Shown here in pieces: positions 55,183-62,761 of a stretch of 64,000 bases of DNA. Source of the stretch: Phytopseudomonas straminea (GTDB taxonomy: Bacteria > Pseudomonadota > Gammaproteobacteria > Pseudomonadales > Pseudomonadaceae); assembly GCF_900112645.1 (NCBI RefSeq), contig NZ_FOMO01000006.1, positions 62,001-126,000 on the forward strand, given 5' to 3'. The notes below the pieces were generated by a model, which saw only the letters and a program-made list of their open reading frames with translations, searched no databases and was not told the DNA's origin. The position numbers and the translations under genes were made by a program. The first letter of the stretch is position 1. Each line of letters starts with the position of its first letter.

Positions 55183-56277
55183 TCAGGGCTTGTGCGGGCG
55201 CGACAGGAACTCGTGGGACTGCATTTCCAGCAAGCGGCTCAGGGTACGCTGGAACTCGAAGCTCAGGCGCCCGCCGGTGTACAGATCCTTGAGCTCCACT
55301 TCGGCGGAGATGATCAGCTTGACGTTGCGGTCGTAGAACTCGTCGACCAGGTTGATGAAGCGCCGCGCCATGTCTTCCTTGGCCACGCTCATCTGCTCGA
55401 CGTTGGAAAGGATCACCGAGTGGAAGATCTTGCCCAGCTCGATGTAGTCGTTCTGGCTGCGCGGGCCATCGCACAGCTCGCGGAAATCGAACCAGCCCAC
55501 GTCACCGCCGACCTTGCGCGCCACGATGGCGCGGTTCTCGATCATCAGCGATTCGTTTTCCTGCACGCCGGTGTTCTCGTGCAGCAGGCTCTTGAAGCTC
55601 TTTTCCAGGCTCTGCTCGGCCGCGTCGCCAAGCGGAAAGTGGAACAGCTCGGCCTGCTCCAGCGCTCGCAGGCGGTAGTCGATGCCGCTGTCGACGTTGA
55701 CGATCTCGGTGTGCACCTTCAAGAGCTCGATCGCCGGCAGGAAGCGCGCGCGCTGCAGGCCGTCCTTGTAGAGGCCGTCCGGCACGATGTTGGAGGTGGC
55801 CACCAGGGTCACGCCGTTCTTGAACAGCTCTTCGAGCAGGGTCGCCAGGATCATCGCGTCGGTGATGTCGGAGACGAAGAACTCGTCGAAGCAGATCACC
55901 CGGAACTGCTCGGAGAAGCGCTTGCCGATCACCGTCAGCGGGTTCTTGACGTCCTTGAGCGAACGCATTTCCTCGTGCACACGCTTCATGAAGCGGTGAA
56001 AGTGCGTGCGCTCCTTTTCCTTGAACGGCAGGGCATCGAAGAACGTGTCGACCAGATAGGTCTTGCCGCGGCCGACGCCGCCCCAGAAATACAGGCCCTT
56101 GACCGGGGTGACGGATTTCTTGCCGAACAGCTTGCCGAGCACGCCGGGCTTGTTGCGCTCGTCAGCGATCAACTCGTCATACAGGCGCTGCAGGTGGCGC
56201 ACGGCCTTTTCCTGGGCAGCATCGTGAAAGAAGTCCGGACGTTTGAGGTCGGCCTGGTAGCGTTCGAGCGGAGTCAT
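55183..56277 (-). CDS. zapE: Cell division protein ZapE (AFG1-like ATPase)
   Basis: This 364-residue P-loop ATPase of the AFG1/LACE1 family associates with the Z ring in E. coli. Walker A is GGVGRGKT at 66-73; Walker B is VICFDEFFVSD. The start at 56277 (MTPLERYQADLKRPDF) matches the family; reading from 56340 would add an unrelated extension. The run zapE-trpS-hydrolase with divergent yhcB is conserved in Pseudomonas. Confidence 0.93.
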   Translation of the reverse strand: MTPLERYQADLKRPDFFHDAAQEKAVRHLQRLYDELIADERNKPGVLGKLFGKKSVTPVKGLYFWGGVGRGKTYLVDTFFDALPFKEKERTHFHRFMKRVHEEMRSLKDVKNPLTVIGKRFSEQFRVICFDEFFVSDITDAMILATLLEELFKNGVTLVATSNIVPDGLYKDGLQRARFLPAIELLKVHTEIVNVDSGIDYRLRALEQAELFHFPLGDAAEQSLEKSFKSLLHENTGVQENESLMIENRAIVARKVGGDVGWFDFRELCDGPRSQNDYIELGKIFHSVILSNVEQMSVAKEDMARRFINLVDEFYDRNVKLIISAEVELKDLYTGGRLSFEFQRTLSRLLEMQSHEFLSRPHKP

Positions 56278-56452
56278 AGTGCGAAAACCGGGCAAGTGAA
56301 GCGGGGGCGACACTTTAACGACGCCCCCGGGGATTGGCAAATAGGCCCTATGGCAGGCGAGGTTTTAGCCTCGCCCCCAGGGCAGCGCAGGCGCCGGGCG
56401 GATTCGGCATCCGCCGGCGCGCAGGCTCAGACCGCGGCGCGCGCAAATGGTC

Positions 56453-57802
56453 TCAGACTTCTTCCGGCGCCAGGGCGTCACGCAGCCGGGCGATGACAGC
56501 CTCGAGAGCCGCGGTGTCGGCGAAGGCCGGGCTTTCGCCGACCAGTTGGTCGTCCAGCCACACGCCAAAGGCCTCGCCCTGGACGCGGATGTCCAGCGGC
56601 TCGCCGCTTTGCAGGCGCTTGCTCGCCTGCCCGGCTGCCTTGCCGTCGGCGAAGGATGGCGACAGCAGCAGCTGCTCGCCGTCGGCATCGAGCAGGCGGA
56701 AACGGAAGCTGCCATCCTCGTCGCGGAAGCTGACGAAGCGGGCGCGCTTGGCAGCCTTCTTCTTGGTATCAGCGGCTACCTGCACCTGCTCGCGGAACGA
56801 GCGCAGGCCCACCGCTTCGCGCAGCTCACCGAGGAACGGCGTGGCGATCTTGCGCGCCTTGGCGGCGCCGGCCAGCAGGATGTCTTCCAGATCGGCCGGG
56901 CGGGCGATCAGGGCGTGGTAGCGCTCGCGGGCCTCGCCCAGTTCGGCTTCCAGCAATTCATAGAGCGCCTGCTTGGCTTCGCCCCAGGCCAGTCCGCCGA
57001 GCAGCGCGGCACGGAAATCCGCCTGCTGGGTCGGTGCGGCAAAGGCCTGGTAGATGGTGAACAGGTGCGAGTTGTCCGGATCCTTCGCCTCGCCCGGCTG
57101 GCGGGAGTCGGTGACGATGCGCGCCACGGCGTCCTTGAGCTGCTTGGAGCTGCCGAACAGCGGGATGGTGTTGTCGTAGCTCTTGCTCATCTTGCGGCCG
57201 TCGAGGCCCGGCAAGGTGGCAACGTCTTCCTCGATCACCACCTCGGGCAGCTCGAACAGGTCCTTGCCCTGACCGAACAGGTGGTTGAAGCGCTGGCCGA
57301 TGTCGCGGGCCATTTCCACATGCTGGATCTGGTCGCGGCCAACCGGCACCTTTTGGGCGTTGAACATCAGGATGTCCGCTGCCATCAGCACCGGGTAGCT
57401 GAACAGGCCCATGGTCACGCCGGCGTCCGGGTCTTCACCGGCTTCCACGTTCTTGTCCACCGAGGCCTTGTAGGCGTGGGCGCGGTTGAGCAGGCCCTTG
57501 CCGGCCACGCAGGTCAGCAGCCAGCACAGCTCGGGGATTTCCGGGATGTCGGACTGGCGGTAGAAGGTCGCCTTGTCGGTGTCCAGGCCCAGCGCCAGCC
57601 AGGTGGCGGCGATCTCCAGGCGCGAGCGCTGGATACGTGCCGGGTCATCGCACTTGATCAGCGCGTGGTAGTCGGCCAGGAAGTAGAAGGAATCCATATC
57701 GGCGCGGCGGCTGGCGACGATGGCCGGGCGAATCGCGCCGGCATAGTTGCCCAGGTGCGGCGTGCCGGTGGTGGTGATACCGGTGAGAATACGAGTGGTC
57801 AT
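56453..57802 (-). CDS. trpS: Tryptophan-tRNA ligase with C-terminal extension
   Basis: The 449-residue class I aminoacyl-tRNA synthetase has the HIGH-type motif TGTPHLGN at 12-19 and the KMSKS loop [10 protein letters not shown]. The catalytic part ends near residue 340, the usual size of bacterial TrpS. About 100 residues follow, with [20 protein letters not shown] and [20 protein letters not shown], a pattern like the small DUF1508/YegP fold. Pseudomonas TrpS proteins of this long form are known to me; the role of the tail is not. It is an essential gene. Confidence 0.95.
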   Translation of the reverse strand: MTTRILTGITTTGTPHLGNYAGAIRPAIVASRRADMDSFYFLADYHALIKCDDPARIQRSRLEIAATWLALGLDTDKATFYRQSDIPEIPELCWLLTCVAGKGLLNRAHAYKASVDKNVEAGEDPDAGVTMGLFSYPVLMAADILMFNAQKVPVGRDQIQHVEMARDIGQRFNHLFGQGKDLFELPEVVIEEDVATLPGLDGRKMSKSYDNTIPLFGSSKQLKDAVARIVTDSRQPGEAKDPDNSHLFTIYQAFAAPTQQADFRAALLGGLAWGEAKQALYELLEAELGEARERYHALIARPADLEDILLAGAAKARKIATPFLGELREAVGLRSFREQVQVAADTKKKAAKRARFVSFRDEDGSFRFRLLDADGEQLLLSPSFADGKAAGQASKRLQSGEPLDIRVQGEAFGVWLDDQLVGESPAFADTAALEAVIARLRDALAPEEV

Positions 57803-57865
57803 GTTCAGGTTCGCTTTACGTGGACCATCTTGGGGATATGCCGTGCCGCAGTGGCACGCGGCAGA

Positions 57866-58495
57866 TCAGAGGCGAGGCAGCAGCAGATCCTTGAGATCGG
57901 TCAGCTTGCCGTGAAAAAAGTGGCCGCATTCTGCCACTTTCAGCAGTTCGTGGGCACGCCCGAGGTCGCTCGACCAGTCGTAGACGCGCTGCGGCTCGAT
58001 CACCTCGTCGGCGTCCGGCTGAATCACCACCAACGGGCAGCGCTTGGCCGGCGGTGTTTCGGCGGCCAGGCGGGTAACGGCCGGGGCGATCATGAACAGC
58101 TTCGCCGGCTCGACGCCCTGTTGTTCCAGGCGACCGCCCAGGGCGGCAGCCACGAAGCCGCCGAAGGAAAAGCCCATCAGGGTGATCGGCAGATCCGGGT
58201 AGCGCTCGCGCAGCCAGTTGGCGACGGCTTCGGCGTCGTCGACTTCACCGGTGCCCATGTCGTGACTGCCGGTACTGGCGCCTACGCCGCGGTAGTTGAA
58301 ACGCAGGGTGTGATAGCCGGCATCGCGGGCGGTGCGCTGCAGGGTCGACACCACCTTGTTGAGCATGGTGCCGCCCTGTACCGGGTTCGGGTGGCAGATC
58401 AGCGCGACGCCGCGCGCGTCGGCGACTTCCAGGCAAAGGGCTTCCAGCTGGCCGCTCGGGCCGTCGATCATCGTGGGGGTTTCGCGGATCAGCAA
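57866..58495 (-). CDS. Alpha/beta hydrolase, small (YsgA/DUF-type esterase)
   Basis: The 209-residue alpha/beta hydrolase has the oxyanion-region motif CHPNPVQGGTMLNKVV, the nucleophile elbow GFSFGG, an acid in VIQPDADEVI, and the catalytic His in CGHFFHGKLTDL. The frame starts at a TTG (58495) with GGAG 7 nt upstream; an ATG at 58471 would remove eight residues and has no such site. The substrate is unknown. It precedes trpS on the same strand. Confidence 0.88.
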   Translation of the reverse strand: MLIRETPTMIDGPSGQLEALCLEVADARGVALICHPNPVQGGTMLNKVVSTLQRTARDAGYHTLRFNYRGVGASTGSHDMGTGEVDDAEAVANWLRERYPDLPITLMGFSFGGFVAAALGGRLEQQGVEPAKLFMIAPAVTRLAAETPPAKRCPLVVIQPDADEVIEPQRVYDWSSDLGRAHELLKVAECGHFFHGKLTDLKDLLLPRL

Positions 58496-58668
58496 CAGTG
58501 AACTCCGTGACCTTCAATCGGGTCGACTCGTCGAACGATGTACCCGCACCGCGTCTGCGCGTTGCCGGGTCAACACCTTAAAACACCTTCGCCTACACAC
58601 ACTTAGCGGTGTACAGCGCAGGTTCCAGCCGTTAACGTAAAGCAAAGCCGTTTAGAGAGGAAGGACTC

Positions 58669-59109
58669 GTGGAACAGACGCTCACCGCCTGGTTGCTACC
58701 GGCACTTACCCTGGTCGCTGGCATCGCCATCGGTTTCCTGATCGCCCGTCTAGCGCCCAATGCCGCCCCCGGCCGCACGCAGCGCCAGCTGGACGAGATG
58801 CAGGAACGTTTCGAGGCCTATCAGAACGAAGTGGTCACCCACTTCAACACCACCGCCAATCTGGTCAAGAAACTGACCCAGAGCTATCACGACGTTCAGG
58901 AGCACCTGTCTCATGGTGCCGACCGCCTGGCGCTCGACGAAGTGACCCGCCAGCGCCTGCTCGCCACCCTGCACGCCGAGCCGAGCAGCGACAAGCGCGA
59001 ACGCCTGACACCGCCGCGCGACATGGAAATCCCCAAGGACTACGCACCCAAGACCGGCGACGTGCCGGGCATGCTCGACGAGAGCTACGGCCTGAAAAAT
59101 CGCTACTGA
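58669..59109 (+). CDS. zapG: ZapG/YhcB family (DUF1043) inner-membrane protein
   Basis: The 146-residue protein has one N-terminal transmembrane helix (about 6-27) and a cytoplasmic coiled coil (about 38-80, QRQLDEMQERFEAYQNEVVT and HFNTTANLVKKLTQSYHDVQ), the YhcB hallmark. In E. coli it links envelope growth with division. It starts with GTG after a good AGGAAGGA site. It is followed by an efficient terminator. Confidence 0.93.
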   Translation: MEQTLTAWLLPALTLVAGIAIGFLIARLAPNAAPGRTQRQLDEMQERFEAYQNEVVTHFNTTANLVKKLTQSYHDVQEHLSHGADRLALDEVTRQRLLATLHAEPSSDKRERLTPPRDMEIPKDYAPKTGDVPGMLDESYGLKNRY

Positions 59110-59130
59110 GCCGTTAGCCTGCGATACCCG

Positions 59131-59159
59131 AACCCCGCCCCTTGGCGGGGTTTTTTGTT
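59131..59159 (+). terminator. Rho-independent terminator of zapG
   Basis: The CCCCGCC/GGCGGGG stem with 4-nt loop is followed by TTTTTTGTTT, 22 bp after the stop. Confidence 0.95.
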
Positions 59160-59196
59160 TTAGGATGGGGCATCGACACCGACAAGGACGTGATTC

Positions 59197-59832
59197 ATGC
59201 CAGCACGCCAGTCCCACCACCCCACCCGCCAGGCGCTGATGGACGCCGCACGTGAGCTGCTGGACAGCGGCCGGGCCTTCAGCAGCCTGAGCCTACGTGA
59301 AGTGGCGCGGGCCGCCGGTATCGTGCCCACCGGTTTCTATCGTCACTTCAAGGACATGGACACCCTGGGCCTGGCTCTGGTGGCCGAAGTCGGCGAAACC
59401 TTCCGCACCACCCTGCGCCAGGTACGTCGCAACGAGTTCGAGCTGGGCGGCATCATCGATGCTTCGGTACAGATTTTCCTGCGTGCAGTAGAGCAGCACC
59501 GCGGCCAGTTCCTGTTTCTCGCTCGCGAGCAGTACGGTGGCTCGCTGCCGGTGCGCCAGGCCCTGGCAACCTTTCGCGATGACATCGCCGCCGACCTGAC
59601 CAGCGACCTGAGCCTGATGCCCAAGCTGCAGCACCTCGACGAGGCGGCGCGCAGCATGCTGGCGGACCTGGTGGTGAAAACCGTGTTCGCCACCCTGCCC
59701 GAGCTGATCGACCCAGAGGCCACTGCCCTGCCCGCCCACCGCCGGCCGGAAACCAAGATGATCGAGCAGCTGCGCTTCATCCTGATCGGCGCCAAGCGCT
59801 GGCGCGGCCTGAGTGCCGGCGACAAGCGCTGA
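59197..59832 (+). CDS. TetR-family regulator, FabR/DesT-like
   Basis: The 211-residue regulator has an N-terminal helix-turn-helix (about 10-56) that includes SLSLREVARAAGIVPTGFYR and HFKDMDTLGLALVAEVG, closely like FabR of E. coli and DesT of Pseudomonas. These sense acyl-CoA saturation and repress unsaturated fatty acid or desaturase genes. No desaturase is adjacent here, so the target is uncertain. A GGACGTG stretch precedes the ATG. Confidence 0.85.
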   Translation: MPARQSHHPTRQALMDAARELLDSGRAFSSLSLREVARAAGIVPTGFYRHFKDMDTLGLALVAEVGETFRTTLRQVRRNEFELGGIIDASVQIFLRAVEQHRGQFLFLAREQYGGSLPVRQALATFRDDIAADLTSDLSLMPKLQHLDEAARSMLADLVVKTVFATLPELIDPEATALPAHRRPETKMIEQLRFILIGAKRWRGLSAGDKR

Positions 59833-60310
59833 ACCGCGCTGAGCAGAAAATAACCAGGTCGCGCCAGCGCCCACGGCTCGTGGCCTGGAAGACAATGCGC
59901 GCACCTTATCCACAGCGTGCTCCACACCTTCCGTGGAAAAGCTTGCTACAAGTCGCGCTCAACGCACTGAAATCGTTGAAGTAATTGTTGACGCGACAGT
60001 GTTTTTCCGCACCCAGACAGACTGATCAAATAACGATCAACCCTCTGTAAGCCTCACATCCAGAGGCCTGCAGCCGGACATGCTCACCTTATCCACAGCA
60101 CTGCACACAGCAACCGGGGAAAAGTTGATAACCGCGTTCTTCACTCAGCTAACGCCTTGTTTGCAGAGCGTTATCAGCGCTGATCAAAAATAGCGCTATG
60201 CGCGGCAGGCCACGTCGCCAGAGCGTTTCAGGGCCTTTTGCACATGATCGATACAGGCTTATCAACAGGCCCTGTGGGTAACCCGTACAACTCGCTGATT
60301 TTCATGCACA
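59833..60310. other. Intergenic region rich in DnaA boxes
   Basis: Two perfect TTATCCACA boxes lie at 59906-59914 and 60089-60097. Near-matches are TTATCAACA at 60259-60267, TGTGGGTAA at 60273-60281 (complement of TTACCCACA), and the reverse-strand TTATCAACT near 60124-60132. Several GATC sites are present. No gene is seen in this stretch of nearly 500 bp. It is not next to dnaA and has no long AT-rich unwinding element, so a DnaA-binding or titration locus is more likely than an origin. Confidence 0.6.
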
Positions 60311-60312
60311 AA

Positions 60313-60341
60313 TAAAAAGACCGCTGACTGGCAGCGGCCTT
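60313..60341 (-). terminator. Rho-independent terminator of azurin
   Basis: The hairpin of GCCGCTG and CAGCGGT on the minus strand, with a short loop, is followed by CTTTTTATTT, 17 bp after the azurin stop. Confidence 0.88.
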
Positions 60342-60357
60342 GAGATGAAGGCGGGAA

Positions 60358-60807
60358 TCAGTCGACCAGGGTCAGCGCACCCTTCATCAGTGCGGCATGG
60401 CCGGGGAAGGAGCAGAAGAACTGGTAAGCGTCGGCAGCGTCCAGCTTGCTCACATCGAAGGTGACCGAGTCTGATTCGCCACCGCCGATCAATTTGGTGT
60501 GGGCGATCACCCGGGTGTCGTCGGGCTTCAGGTAATCCTTGTCGACTCCAGCCGCGATCCCGTCGGCGCTGATCGCCTGCACGTCAGCGGTCTTGGCCAC
60601 TACCAGGTTGTGGCCCATCACGTTCTTAGGCAGGTTGCCGACGTGCTTGAGTTCGATGGTGAAGGTCTTGCAGCTCTTGCTGACCTTGATCTCCTTGGTA
60701 TCGAAGGTCATCTGGTCGGTGGAATGCACCTCCACCGAGCACTCGGCAGCCAACAACGGCGCGCTGACCAGGGCCAGCACGGAGGCGACGACAAACTTGC
60801 GAATCAT
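60358..60807 (-). CDS. azu: Azurin, blue copper protein
   Basis: The 149-residue precursor has a signal peptide of 20 residues (cleaved LLA-AECS) and a mature protein of 129, the usual azurin size. Copper ligands in mature numbering are H46 in MGHNLVV, C112 and H117 in [11 protein letters not shown], and M121 in MKGAL. The C3-C26 disulfide is present. Azurin carries electrons in the periplasm, e.g. in denitrification or stress-linked redox pathways, and can take electrons from c-type cytochromes. AAGGAG precedes the ATG at 60807. No FNR/ANR-type site was recognised upstream. Confidence 0.97.
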   Translation of the reverse strand: MIRKFVVASVLALVSAPLLAAECSVEVHSTDQMTFDTKEIKVSKSCKTFTIELKHVGNLPKNVMGHNLVVAKTADVQAISADGIAAGVDKDYLKPDDTRVIAHTKLIGGGESDSVTFDVSKLDAADAYQFFCSFPGHAALMKGALTLVD

Positions 60808-60904
60808 GGGAGTCTCCTTGGCAGTGAAAACGTTCACAGCCTGCAGGGTGCCCTATCGGGCGAGCATTTCCCATGACCTGAGGCAACGGGCCGCAGTGAT
60901 TCGT

Positions 60905-60955
60905 ATCGACCATCCAGATAAGCCATCCATCGGCCATCCAGAAAAACTATCGAAA
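60905..60955. repeat. Short CCATCCAGA-type repeats upstream of azurin
   Basis: CCATCCAGA occurs twice, with a shorter CCATCCA between, and GATCCAGA follows, all within about 60 bp between azurin and the small gene at 61029. It may be a regulator-binding array or a slipped repeat. Confidence 0.3.
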
Positions 60956-61028
60956 CGATCCAGACAAGCAAGCAGCCGAATGATGGAGACGGGGCGTAGG
61001 CTAAGCCCATATCGCAAGGAGAACGATC

Positions 61029-61100
61029 ATGACCGCCATCGAGAGCCTGCAGCACTGGTTCGCCGCTTACGCACAGGCTGCCAGCGGCAGCGCCAGTTAA
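61029..61100 (+). CDS. Putative 23-residue small protein
   Basis: An ATG with a strong AAGGAG site 8 nt upstream opens a frame of 23 sense codons, MTAIESLQHWFAAYAQAASG followed by SAS, and a TAA. The N-terminal two thirds can form an amphipathic helix with Trp and Phe on one side. A bidirectional intrinsic terminator lies 15 bp after the stop. A unit of ribosome site, short frame and terminator suggests a real small gene rather than chance. No family is recognised, and there is no downstream gene on this strand for it to act as a leader for. Confidence 0.5.
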   Translation: MTAIESLQHWFAAYAQAASGSAS

Positions 61101-61115
61101 GCCGACCGGAAACAC

Positions 61116-61156
61116 AACGGCCGTTGCAGAGTACTGCCCTGCAGCGGCCGTTTTGT
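61116..61156. terminator. Bidirectional rho-independent terminator
   Basis: A 14-bp stem (AACGGCCGTTGCAG with CTGCAGCGGCCGTT, one G-T pair) with T-rich right flank can end transcription of the small gene, and on the other strand of livF, whose stop is 8 bp away. Confidence 0.88.
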
Positions 61157-61163
61157 TTGCCTT

Positions 61164-61892
61164 CTAGTGCCCGCCCAGGTAGGCGTTGCGCACATCCTGA
61201 TTGCCCAGCAGCTCCTGGCCGGTGCCGGTCATGCGGATTTCCCCGGTGACCATCACGTAGGCCCGATCACTCAGGCGCAGCGCGTGGTTGGCGTTCTGCT
61301 CGACCAGAAAGATGGTCATCCCGGTCTGCGCCAGCTCACGCAAGGTGGCGAAGATCTGCTTGACCACGATGGGCGCCAGTCCCAACGACGGCTCGTCGAG
61401 CAGCAGCAGCTTGGGGCGGCTCATCAACGCCCGGGCGATGGCCAGCATCTGCTGCTCACCGCCGGACATGGTCATCGCTCGCTGATTGCGCCGCTCCTTG
61501 AGCCGCGGGAACAGCTCGAACATGCGCTGCATGTCCTCGTCGGCGTGTTGGGCGCCGATCGGGATGGTGCCCATCAGCAGGTTCTCTTCTACGCTCATGT
61601 CCGGGAACACCCGGCGTCCTTCCGGGGACTGGGCGATGCCGTTGGACGCCACGAAGTGGGTGCTCTTGCGGGTGATGTCCTCGCCACGGTAGAGAATCTG
61701 CCCGCCGCTGGCCCGCGGCTGGCCAAAGATCGACATCAGCAGCGTGGACTTGCCCGCGCCGTTGGCGCCGATCAGGCTGACCGTTTCACCGGGGTTGATG
61801 TGCAGGTTGACCTTCTTCAGCGCCTGAATCTGCCCGTAATGCACGTCGACGTCCTTGAACGCCAGCAGCGGTGCCGTATTCACGTCGCTCAT
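61164..61892 (-). CDS. livF: Branched-chain amino acid ABC importer ATPase LivF
   Basis: The 242-residue ATPase has Walker A GANGAGKST, signature MSGGEQQMLAIARAL, Walker B LLLDEPSLGLAP and switch His in VEQNANHALR (Asn/His region typical of LivF). The start at 61892 overlaps the stop of livG as ATGA. With livG it powers a high-affinity importer of leucine, isoleucine and valine or related short amides; the binding protein and livH are outside the window. Confidence 0.94.
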   Translation of the reverse strand: MSDVNTAPLLAFKDVDVHYGQIQALKKVNLHINPGETVSLIGANGAGKSTLLMSIFGQPRASGGQILYRGEDITRKSTHFVASNGIAQSPEGRRVFPDMSVEENLLMGTIPIGAQHADEDMQRMFELFPRLKERRNQRAMTMSGGEQQMLAIARALMSRPKLLLLDEPSLGLAPIVVKQIFATLRELAQTGMTIFLVEQNANHALRLSDRAYVMVTGEIRMTGTGQELLGNQDVRNAYLGGH

Positions 61893-62761
61893 GCCACTTC
61901 CTCCTCTTCCGCGCCGAGGTAGGCAGCGATCACTTTCGGGTCGTTTTTGATGGCGTCCGGGCCGCCCTGGGCGATGACCAGCCCGTGGTCGAGGACGATG
62001 ATGTGGTCGCTGATGCTCATAACCATGCCCATGTCGTGCTCGATCAGCAGCACGGTCATGCCGTGCTCGTCGCGCAGCAGGCGGATGATCTTGCTCAGCG
62101 CGTGGGTTTCCGACGGGTTGAGACCGGCGGCGGGTTCGTCCAGGCAGATCAGCTCCGGGCCGGTGCACATGGCGCGGGCGATTTCCAGGCGGCGCTGCTG
62201 GCCGTAGGAAAGCTCGCCGGCCAGGTGGTTGGCCTGCTCGACCAGGTCGACCACTTCCAGCCAGTAGAAGGCGGTGTCCAACAGCTTGTTCTCGGCGCGC
62301 CGGTAGCCGGGCGTGTTGAGAATGCCCTTGATCATGCTGCGCTCGGCGAGCATGTGCTGGGCCACCAGGAGGTTTTCCAACACGGTCATTTCCTTGAACA
62401 GACGAATGTTCTGGAAAGTGCGCGCCAGACCTGCCCGGTTAACCAGGTGGGTACCACCGAACATTTTGTACCAGAGCCGCGAGCCGAACTGCGCCGGCTT
62501 CACGAAATCGTCGGCCTTGAACGGCTCGCCGAGAATCTGGATGACGTCGGTCTGCCGGCCCTGGGCGTTGAGCATGATCTTGCCGCCAGTGGCCGAGTAG
62601 AAGCCGGTCAGGCAGTTGAACACCGTGGTCTTGCCGGCGCCGTTGGGGCCGATCAGCGCGGAGATGGAATGGCGCTTGATCGAGAAATTGACGTCGCTGA
62701 GCGCCTTGATGCCGCCGAAGTGCATCATCAGGCCGTCGACCGAGAGGATGTTGTCACTCAT
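61889..62761 (-). CDS. livG: Branched-chain amino acid ABC importer ATPase LivG
   Basis: The 290-residue ATPase has Walker A GPNGAGKTT, a long insertion typical of LivG (FKADDFVKPAQFGSRLWYKM), signature LSYGQQRRLEIARAM and Walker B ICLDEPAAGLNP, with H in LIEHDMGMVM. The start overlaps the livM stop by 4 bp and the end overlaps livF by 4 bp. Confidence 0.95.
   Translation of the reverse strand: MSDNILSVDGLMMHFGGIKALSDVNFSIKRHSISALIGPNGAGKTTVFNCLTGFYSATGGKIMLNAQGRQTDVIQILGEPFKADDFVKPAQFGSRLWYKMFGGTHLVNRAGLARTFQNIRLFKEMTVLENLLVAQHMLAERSMIKGILNTPGYRRAENKLLDTAFYWLEVVDLVEQANHLAGELSYGQQRRLEIARAMCTGPELICLDEPAAGLNPSETHALSKIIRLLRDEHGMTVLLIEHDMGMVMSISDHIIVLDHGLVIAQGGPDAIKNDPKVIAAYLGAEEEEVA

Noticed and set aside
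59833..60310. Chromosomal origin of replication.
   Set aside because: DnaA boxes are present but there is no dnaA, dnaN or rpmH nearby and no clear AT-rich unwinding region; surrounding genes are azurin and a TetR regulator.
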